From a virus: a DNA stretch of 34,380 nucleotides. Of this stretch, positions 1 through 8,600 are shown piece after piece; positions within the stretch are counted from its first letter, which is position 1, and the number at the start of each line of letters is the position of its first letter. The stretch spans positions 1 through 34,380 of the IMG/VR virus record IMGVR_UViG_3300020457_000037. One strand, given 5' to 3'. The notes below the pieces were generated by a model. The model did no database searches and was not told where the DNA came from. It saw only the letters and a list, made by a program, of their open reading frames with translations. A program made the position numbers and the translations under genes.

Positions 1-575
1 GCACCACCAATAACTTCTGTTCCTGATGCTATAGAACCAGATACGATATTAAATTCTCTAACTGTGTTTCTTACATTAGGATCATTTGTAGCACCACTAT
101 CGTCTATTAGTTTATGAATACGACCATCAGAACCTGTTAAATGAAGTTCCCAGTTACCTGGATCCATTTTTTCTTTTAGTCTGCCTCTATTAAGGCTTAC
201 AGCAAATATTGTATTTGTATCTGTATCAGTTCCGCCTTCTGTCGTAAAAAATTTAGATGTGCCTTGTGGTAATAGTAAATTTCTTAATTGTCTATAGATC
301 GCTTTTGAAGATGCAGGATCATTATCACCTGTAAGAGATCCGCTACCGTGAAAGTCACCAAAAGCAACTGAAAATTGTACAGAAGCCGTAGCATCTGTTC
401 CTACCTCACCGTTGAAAATATCAAAATAGTGAGCGCCAGAACTACCTGTTTGTGTTGAAGATGTGAAAAACGCCTGTAAAGTTCCAACCCCACCGGACCA
501 CATACCAGATGACACAATACTTATCTGGCCTGTTTTTACATCGTTTGCTATATCAAAGTTTTGAAATACTGACAT
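1..575 (-). CDS. Virion/tail-associated protein, partial (C-terminus beyond left edge)
   Basis: An open frame of 191 codons starts at 575 and runs off the left edge, so the C-terminus is missing. The start is fixed by AGGAG about seven bases upstream of the ATG. The protein begins MSVFQNFDIANDVKTG and is rich in Gly, Ser and Thr with alternating beta-type stretches, typical of phage tail or fibre-associated proteins. I see no enzyme motif and do not recognise the family. It is the last gene visible in the structural block, after the paralogous pair and the 261-residue protein, which supports a virion role. The function is inferred from position and composition only. Confidence 0.7.
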   Translation of the reverse strand, partial: MSVFQNFDIANDVKTGQISIVSSGMWSGGVGTLQAFFTSSTQTGSSGAHYFDIFNGEVGTDATASVQFSVAFGDFHGSGSLTGDNDPASSKAIYRQLRNLLLPQGTSKFFTTEGGTDTDTNTIFAVSLNRGRLKEKMDPGNWELHLTGSDGRIHKLIDDSGATNDPNVRNTVREFNIVSGSIASGTEVIGG

Positions 576-590
576 TATTTAACTCCTGTG

Positions 591-601
591 TTTATAAATA
601 T
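591..601. promoter_or_regulatory. TATAAATAT box in a gap between structural genes
   Basis: The plus strand reads TATAAATAT, the core of T4-type late promoters recognised by gp55. The gene it precedes (start 575) lies on the minus strand, where the box reads ATATTTATA. It sits 16 bases upstream of that ATG. Similar boxes lie at 2600 and 18085. Orientation and function are uncertain, and AT-rich DNA produces such boxes by chance. Confidence 0.3.
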
Positions 602-631
602 TAACCTTTTTGGTTTTCATAAAATTTAATT

Positions 632-1417
632 TTACCTTCTGGCCAGTTCTTGTGCAATAGACTCAGCTGATATAGTTCTTCCAGACTCAATTGCTCTTTG
701 TACAATTTCTTCAGCTGTATTTTGTGTTCTCTGTGTTACGACTGCTGTTTGTTCTCTAGCTGTAACTGCAGGATCTACTTCAGGTCGAGTACCAGTCCTT
801 ACTGATACTGGACTTCTGTTACCGTTTATTGGTCTATTTATTACACTTGGACCAGGTGTTATATTAACTGTAATTCTCTTTTGTGCTCCAGATTCTACAC
901 CTGTTACTAATATTTCTACAGATGTTGCTGATGAAACTTCTCTTGCCAAGAGTGTTGCTCTTCTTCCTGTAACTACAACAGCCCTACCTCTTCCAGAAGT
1001 ATCTCTTGTGAGTGTCTCTATAGCTATATCTCTTACAGACCTAGCATCTCTAACATCAGTAACAGAGTCCTGTTCGGCTCTTATTTGAAATTCTCTAAGT
1101 GCTGATTCATATGACTCATGATCAGGACCTGCCATAAATAGTCCATCTCTCATTTGGTGAATCTCACCTATTCTAAATCCTAAACGAGCAGCTTCATCTT
1201 CAGCTTGTATTCTACTTCTTTCTATTTCTTCTGCTGATACTTGTGGCGGTCTGACTCGAGGTGCTACTGTTGCCACACGAGGCGTTACTTGAGGTGTTTG
1301 TGCTCTCGAGTCTACAGATGTTTGAGCAACTTCTCTTTCTGACATTGTTTGAGCTTCTTCACGTGTCATTGACGACATGCTTTCAGCGCCCATATTGTAA
1401 TTTCTACCGTTTGCCAT
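632..1417 (-). CDS. Hypothetical structural-region protein, Arg/Thr/Val-rich
   Basis: This 261-residue protein has no family I recognise. The first 65 or so residues are low complexity (Ser, Thr, Gln, Pro, Val) and look disordered. The middle (about 65-130) is charged and probably helical. Residues 145-190 look beta-rich, and the C-terminal 50 residues are again helical and charged (EEIVQRAIESGRTISAESIA). It starts two bases after the stop of the upstream gene, whose product is one of a paralogous pair of virion-like proteins, so the genes are probably co-expressed late. A minor virion or assembly role is inferred from position only. Confidence 0.7.
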   Translation of the reverse strand: MANGRNYNMGAESMSSMTREEAQTMSEREVAQTSVDSRAQTPQVTPRVATVAPRVRPPQVSAEEIERSRIQAEDEAARLGFRIGEIHQMRDGLFMAGPDHESYESALREFQIRAEQDSVTDVRDARSVRDIAIETLTRDTSGRGRAVVVTGRRATLLAREVSSATSVEILVTGVESGAQKRITVNITPGPSVINRPINGNRSPVSVRTGTRPEVDPAVTAREQTAVVTQRTQNTAEEIVQRAIESGRTISAESIAQELARR

Positions 1418-1419
1418 TA

Positions 1420-1872
1420 TTAACCACCATCTCCTAATTCTTGATCTAGATCACCTTCAACTAATACTACGTCTTGATTATCTTGTAATTCGTAAACAAA
1501 TTCTTCATCACCTAGACCACCTATTACTTCAGGACTTAAAACTGTCATAGCTCCTTCACCTGTAAGTTCTACTTCGCTAGGAAGAGAATCTCCGATCTCT
1601 GGAGTAATTAGTGATCCGATTTCTTGAGTAACTAATTTATATTTTAGTGACATATCTGATGAAAGAAATGCCTGATGTATTGGCATATTCTCTATAACGA
1701 TTCCATAATTATTGGGACCTTGAGTGTTTGACTCGTTATAAAGAGAATAATCAACTTCATCGTCACCTAATGCAAATTTAGCAATAACAAAATTATTTTG
1801 TGATAGTTTTTCTCTACCTAATTTTGTTAGGACTGCGTCCACTACTAGCGATGACTTGTCCAAAAAAGACAT
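1420..1872 (-). CDS. Virion-region protein, short paralog of the 1892-2566 gene
   Basis: The product has 150 residues. Its first 80 or so match the neighbouring 224-residue protein closely: both have VDAVLTK or LDAVLTK, a GRE-LS segment, KFAL-DDEVDYSL, a YG-VIEN-P segment and a YKL-T segment. The C-terminal part differs, is very acidic (EEFVYELQDNQDVVLVEGDLD), and is shorter than in the paralog. The start is supported by AGGAG a few bases upstream (GGAGTAACATATG). From memory, this N-terminal signature recurs in marine myovirus structural regions without an assigned function. A baseplate or tail accessory role is an inference from the location. Confidence 0.75.
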   Translation of the reverse strand: MSFLDKSSLVVDAVLTKLGREKLSQNNFVIAKFALGDDEVDYSLYNESNTQGPNNYGIVIENMPIHQAFLSSDMSLKYKLVTQEIGSLITPEIGDSLPSEVELTGEGAMTVLSPEVIGGLGDEEFVYELQDNQDVVLVEGDLDQELGDGG

Positions 1873-1891
1873 ATGTTACTCCTAACTATTA

Positions 1892-2566
1892 TTAAGTTTG
1901 TTGTATATAATCAACAGTTACTGTAAAAGCAGCAGATGCACCATGATTAATACTAGTCACAACAACTGTAGTTGTTGGATTAGGTTGACCTGCTGATGAG
2001 CCTGCAGATGTATTATTAGGTACTGATTTTGCTCTTATTTCGCAAGATGTACCTGTTACAGTTTGGCTAATTGAATCGACGCTAGAAACATAATCAATAT
2101 TGCCTGTTCCTTGCGCGCCTGTTCCAGCTCCGGTCTGCAGATAAGCTATAGAAGAATTCAGTATTGTAAACATATACTGCCCAGGTTCTTGTCCACCTAA
2201 ACCTGTTAGTGTAGGTGTTACTATTTGTGCAGTTCCTGATTCTGTTTCTAGCCAGTCAACTGTTACATTGCTTAGTGCTGTAATTGTTGGTAATTTAGAA
2301 GGATTATCTGATCTTGTAATAAGTTTGTATCTCATAGTTGTATCAGGATCGACTGTAGGTTCTAATAGCGGTAAATTTTCTATTACTGTACCATAAAAGT
2401 CAGTCCCTAAAGGATGAGCTACATTCCATAAGCTGTAATCCACTTCGTCGTCAGATAGAGCAAACTTAGTAACATTAAAAGCTTGTTCGCCTCTTGATAG
2501 AAGCTCTCTGCCTTTTTTTGTTAAGACTGCGTCCAAAACTGTAGACGTGTTATTCAAGTATCCCAT
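1892..2566 (-). CDS. Virion-region protein, long paralog of the 1420-1872 gene
   Basis: The product has 224 residues. Residues 1-90 carry the domain shared with the next gene (LDAVLTKKGRELLSRG, KFALSDDEVDYSLWN, YGTVIENLPLLEP, MRYKLITR). Residues 105-224 are Ser/Thr/Gly-rich and beta-like, ending in a segment reminiscent of an Ig-like or surface-exposed fold (TVVVTSINHGASAAFTVTVD). GGAG lies eight bases before the ATG. Immediately upstream is the giant tail protein gene. The pair is best explained by tandem duplication followed by divergence of the C-terminal halves, one beta-rich and one acidic. The function is unknown. Confidence 0.78.
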   Translation of the reverse strand: MGYLNNTSTVLDAVLTKKGRELLSRGEQAFNVTKFALSDDEVDYSLWNVAHPLGTDFYGTVIENLPLLEPTVDPDTTMRYKLITRSDNPSKLPTITALSNVTVDWLETESGTAQIVTPTLTGLGGQEPGQYMFTILNSSIAYLQTGAGTGAQGTGNIDYVSSVDSISQTVTGTSCEIRAKSVPNNTSAGSSAGQPNPTTTVVVTSINHGASAAFTVTVDYIQQT

Positions 2567-2599
2567 TTGTTTTTCTCCATAAAGATGTGTAGAACTTTT

Positions 2600-2610
2600 T
2601 TAATAAATAT
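2600..2610. promoter_or_regulatory. AATAAATAT box between the giant tail gene and the paralogous pair
   Basis: The gap 2567-2632 is one of the few gaps in the structural block. It holds AATAAATAT on the plus strand, which is ATATTTATT on the coding strand, 34 bases upstream of the 2566 start. It resembles the boxes at 591 and 18085. The case for a promoter is weak on its own. Confidence 0.25.
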
Positions 2611-2632
2611 TGTTTTCTTTCAAAAAAGAGTA

Positions 2633-5600
2633 CTATTCATTGTCTAACTCTACATCAACTAAAGTATCTCCAGATGTTGATGTAGTGACTGTATAAGGGT
2701 TAACTTCTGTTATTTCAACAGCAACCTGATTTCCTTCCGGAACAGTTAAGCCGTTTTCTGTACATCCACCATAAGCTAAATTAAATAGTCCTGTGTGTGT
2801 TGTGAACAAAGAGTCGATATCTGATTTCTTAAATGATGAAGAGTAGTGAAGACCTAATGACTTACTAACAGATGAGCTGTAGTGATAAACTCTTTCATCA
2901 TTAAAGTGTGATATTATAGAACCAGTTGCAGTTGGCTGTAATATTTCAAAAAATACATTTGATCCTCCTCCTGTAAAAACTCTATTAGAAGTTGATGCAT
3001 AGTCTCTTTGTAACGGCTCAATTAAAGGATTGGCATTAAAAGATCTCAACTGATCCAAAATATAAGGATTTGCAGATGATGATACTGTCCTATAATCAGA
3101 TCTTTTTCCAGAAGTTGTAATTGTTTCTTGAAATGACCAAGAATGAGAATAAAGAATATCGTCTCTAGATCCAGAGTATTTTCTATAATCAGGTAATATT
3201 AATTTTCCAGTTTTTTCTTCAAAGCTTGAAGTTATAAAATTAGCAGTTCTAACAGGGCCAACAATTGGGTTTGATCGATAATAATTGTCAGAAGAAGTTA
3301 ATTCTGAGTCAATAACAAATGTTATATTGCCTTTTCTAAATTCATTATCACCACTCTGCGTGTAGTGTGACATCACATCAATATTTGATTTATAATGTTT
3401 TTCTTCTAAGAAAGGTCTGTTTCCAACAATTACTTTTGGTCTTTCTAAAATAGTAGGTTCGATTAATATACCAATATTTTTCTTAGCACGAGCAGGTGAC
3501 ATATTTCTAAGATGATCAAATAAACTTAAATCATAATATTTTATAAGCCTTAAGTAATCCCAAAAACCAAAGCTTGTCGTCCATTTTTTCCAGTAAGTAT
3601 CGGAAATCCTGTCTAATTTTCCGTGTGTATATCTATCAGAATACATATCTCGCGGATCACCTAAGTAAGAACCGAAGTCTAAATCAGCAAGTGACAATAT
3701 AATATCTTCATTAATTACATCTGAAGGTGCAAAAAATATTCCTAGCTTATTGCTGTCTAGTGGTGCCCTATCATGAGAACTTAATTCTATTCTTTCTGTT
3801 GTGCTGAGCACTGGGTCAGCGCCATCTGGATATTTAAATTTTGCATTCTCAATTCTAATTTTATTTGATGTCTTGTTTAACCCTATTGAAGGAACAAAAG
3901 ACTTCTGTCTATCAGAAACAGATTCAAAGTTTACTTCATCTGCAAAGCCTGATCCTGTTGCAAATACTTGTCCGCCTGTTAATGAATAATCTTTTATACC
4001 GAATGGCAATGAGTTTAAATTAATTTTGTCATCCATAGAAAATCTTAGATTCATATCGAAAAAAGAAGAACTAGGATGATTTCCATTTACAGCTTTTGGA
4101 GCTGAAACATGATTGTAAAATGCTGACTCAGAAAGAGGTGTTGACCAATATCTCCACTCCATTACAGACCCAGAAAGTCTATTACCGTATCTTGCAGTTT
4201 CTCCTCCAGACATTCCTGCATTTCCACCAATATTCCAATAGTGGTCTCCTGTAGAACTTGATGCATACCAAGAAACTAATTGGTCAGAACCAGATATTGT
4301 AAAACTTGCAGATGCTTTAGTGATAATTTCATCAACACCAGAATCATAATAACCTGCAAAAATATCAAAACTCTGTGTTAAAGATCCAGAATCAGATGAT
4401 AGTGTCATATCAGAGTAGCTGCTTGTTAAGTCTGATTCTGCTCTTCTTCTTCTGACCATTACTGACCAATATTCATTATTGTAAACTGGTAATGAATCTA
4501 AGCTAGCAGAAATAAATCCTTCACTTCCGCTTATTGCAAAAGATAATTTTCCTTTTGTGTCTTGACCGTCAACATTTTTTATATAAATTGCAGATTCAAT
4601 TGTGTTAGTTGTATCATATTTTCCTGCAAGTATTGTATCTCTCTCAACACCTGTTTTAAATCTAAATTCTACAGTATCATTAACTCTTTGTGTCTCTGTA
4701 TTTCTGTACCACGGTGATGTTATTTTCTGTGACCCTTTAAGATGAACTGCATATGTGTACTTTTGCTTTATCTCAAACTCAGGTTGTCCGCCCTGAATCT
4801 TTGGTCCACCGTATTCTTGTATTCTTAATATAGATGTAGGTATACCATAAGCTGCAATTAGAGCTTTTAATCCTTGCTTAGTTCCTTTTGTTTTTAAAAG
4901 ATACGGCATACTTGATAAAAGTCTGTTCCATATTTCTCTTGAAATATCTTGTTGTGACTTTTTAGAAAATCTAACATTGAATACACCAGTATTTGATCCT
5001 GACTCTTGCAATCCTAACTGATATTCTGGTAAGCTGACAAGATCTTTTCCTTCTAACATGTTGAAACCTAGTGATTCTGCAACTGGCTTTACGAGCTCTG
5101 CTGAAATACCTTTTGTTATATCTTCTGATCTATCATGACTGTCTGTCATTGCTTTTATGTGAGTCCAAATTATATCATAGTGGTGTCCCATCATATCCAT
5201 AAATCTTATAAAAGGCTCATTATCTGAATCATAAGAAATATGAGCAGGTGTTAAATTAATAAGTCTATTCATATTCGTATTATCATAAACTGATGCAGAA
5301 GTAATTTGATTATCGAACCATGTTGTAAACTGTGAGCTAGTAACTGGATGCAGGACATACGGCGCTGTTAATGTTCCATCACCACTAGATTTAGGCGCAG
5401 CATTATCATAAATTATTCCGTTTGAAGATGACAAATAAGAAGATGATTGAAAATACATATAATTCTCAAAATCATCAAATCCATTTATAACTTTTCTCTT
5501 TTCCATATCCCAGTGTTCTTGTCTAGATAGTGATCCTGAAACTAAAGATCCTGATGCTTGACCTGTTACAGCTGGTGTTGAATTTGTACCACCTAATGAC

Positions 5601-8600
5601 TGGCTCTTTTGTGCATACAATTCTATATTTGATAGCTTATCTTTAAAATTTCTTATTCTTTTTTCTACAGAACCAAAGTGTGAAAAATTTTCAAACTGTG
5701 TGTAGTCTACATTTACACTTACATCTAACAAACTTCCACTAAATATTTTATCTTCAATCTGTTTTCTTGTATCTAAATTTACACCGACAAGATCAGTGTG
5801 GTTTTTATATTCTGTTTCTCTTTTTCTTATTATTGGCTCTGATTCATCGAGCTTAGGTGCTTTTAATACTGTGTCAGATATTACTTCATCTATAAACGGT
5901 ATTAGATCTACACTTTCATTTAAATCAGGTGTAACTTCTTGGACAATATATGCTGTGTCAAACTCTTCTACATCATCTGGCAAAGGTTCTAATAATTTAT
6001 ATGCTATCGAGCCAGGATAATTTGTCATATTAACAGGTTTAAAATTAATAACTAAACCTTCTTTATCCGGAGCAAATACAATTCTAGTGTAAAGATTGTC
6101 AGCGTCTTTTATTCTATACCTAACAAAAAACTGATCAAATGCTACAGACAAATCAGGTGAGTCAGAGCTTCCACTAACTGCGCCTATTGTTCCGCCGTAC
6201 TCTCTATAAGATGTATTTAGTATAAGTGTGTTTCCATCAACATCTAATATCTTACCTTCAAATCTACCCATAACTTTTGAGATCTCTTCTTCTGCCTCTC
6301 TATAACCTATTTGAAATCCTGATCCAAATGTTGTGTACTTATTTACTGCAAAGTTTGATTGTATTCCGCCTTGAACATTTGCTGCGTTGTCATATTCTTC
6401 TTCTACCAATAATTCGTCTGGCCCTAAGTAGTCTTGTATTGTTAGTGCGAGAGGTGCTAACTTTGCTGTCTGATCGACTTTTACTCTTTCATTTGATGTC
6501 AATAATATGTCAATTCTAACTTTATCAACCCACAGCTCTCCAAAGCCACCGTTGCTGCCTACTACATAAATTGATGAGTTTGTATACAATCCAAAAGATG
6601 CATCATTAGGTATTACGTAGTCTACAAAAGCGTCTTCCCACTCATTAAGTTCAAAACACTCGACATACTTGCTAAATCTTTCATCAACAGAACCGTCTGT
6701 ATTATATGTTGCTACATCAGTCCACTGTAATTGTGTTGCAGAATTACCATCAGCACTAATCTCACCACTTCCTTGAAACTGCCATCCTAATATTCCACCC
6801 CAGTTAAATTTACCGTTTGTAGATGTTGTTTTATTATTCTTTATTAAGTCATAAGAAGGATAATACTGTTCTTGTGTATTATAAAATTCTAAAATTAAAT
6901 AGTCTGTATAAGAATTAACATAAACAGATGATCTTCTTGTATAGCTTTCTTGTGTATCATTGTCTGTTAGTGCTAAGAATGGTGTTTGTCTACAAAGCTC
7001 TAAACAAGAAATCCACTCACTTCCGTTCCAAAGCCAGCCTAATGCTTCTGAGAAATATAGTGTCGACCCGACTGTCATTATTGCAGGTATTATTAATCCT
7101 TCACCTGGTGGTGTTTTTACATTATACCACTCACCACTTTCTGTATTCCATCTCCAGCCATTTTCTTTTAAATCATTCTTAGCAGACCATTTTCCTTTGT
7201 TGACATTATACACCCAATCAGCACTTGTAAAGCTAACTTTAAAACCTTTTATTTCTAGATCATAATCATCCTGCCATCCTGTTCCTGGAGGTGTTGCGGG
7301 AAGAGGTTCTGTAGGAACTCTTCCTGTATCGAGTACTGGAAATTGTGAATATCCCATTTGAGTAGGAGTTAGTGTCGGCTTAAACATAGCGCCAATTGCT
7401 TGCCCAAGCAAAGGTGTGCTAGCGCCAGGAATAGGTGGTATAAGAGAATCACTATCTATAGGCACAACAGAACTATTAGTTAAAATATCTTCGTTCCCTA
7501 CTATTTGCATCCTGTATAATATTCCATTTGGCCCTACTTTTGTGAGCAGATCATCATTTCTTCCAAACCAAATAGTGCCACCTGCAGCATCAGTTACTGA
7601 TGTAATAGCAGAATTCGTTACAGTTTCTCCACTTTGACCGTCAATTCTATATGTTTTAAAACCTCCACCAGGAGAAAATATGCTTATTGCTTCTCTGCTA
7701 GTAAACTGATTTAATTCTATTTTTCTTAAGTAGTATTCTTCTATTGATAAATCACCTTTTTTAAATTTAACATCAGGAAAATTTGTGCCATCAACTTTTC
7801 TAAGAAGCTGTGTTCCGTCTTGATCTTGCTGCCTGAATGATGTGATCCTTTTCATCATTTGTATTTGCTCTTGACGTACTTCAAATGCTGAAACAATAGG
7901 TGCATCAGGTGCATAAAAAACATTTTTTCTCCAGTGATATAATCTTACTCTCGCACCTTTTCTTCCACCTTCATCAAAAACAGGTTCTGCGGGTCTGGAC
8001 TTCTGTTTCCAGGAAATTCTTACTGTGTCTCCTGGCTTTGCGCCGTAACGTGCTAAAGGTCCTATTGTACTTGATGATCCTGATACACCGCCTCTATTTG
8101 TCGCTATAGCTTGATATCTGTGTTTCCACCAACTTTGATTGTAATACTCACCTGATATTCTTGGATCATCTTCACCTCTGCTTACATAATATCCTGTGTC
8201 TGCTGTTGCTGCTGCTATAAAAGCTGATTGCCTCTGCGCCAATATTTCTGGCTGATAATTTAAGTCTGGAAAATACATACAAGGAGAATTTTCTCCGTCT
8301 ACACCTCCGTATGTCCAATGTGCATGATAACCAATATGTGCTGTTCCAACTTCACTCCATTTTTGGTCACCTGGTGCTGCACTCCATCCAGAAGACCATA
8401 TTCTATCTCCGTACTTTTCACCAAGAATCCATATTGCTTGATTGAGTGAATTGTCCCATTGTATTATTTTCCCTTTATAATCTGTTCTTCCAACATAGTC
8501 ACCAGGAACAGATAACTCATCATCAGGAATTGTAAATAATTTTCTTATTTCTCTATGTTCTGTATCTTGTATAGTAATTTGTGAAGAAAAATCATCAACA

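Noticed and set aside
3801-8109. Plus-strand ORFs of 60-100 codons opposite the giant tail gene (also around 12218-12706 and 14977-15441)
   Set aside because: They lie inside well-supported minus-strand genes, are Leu/Ser/His-rich antisense translations and lack ribosome sites.
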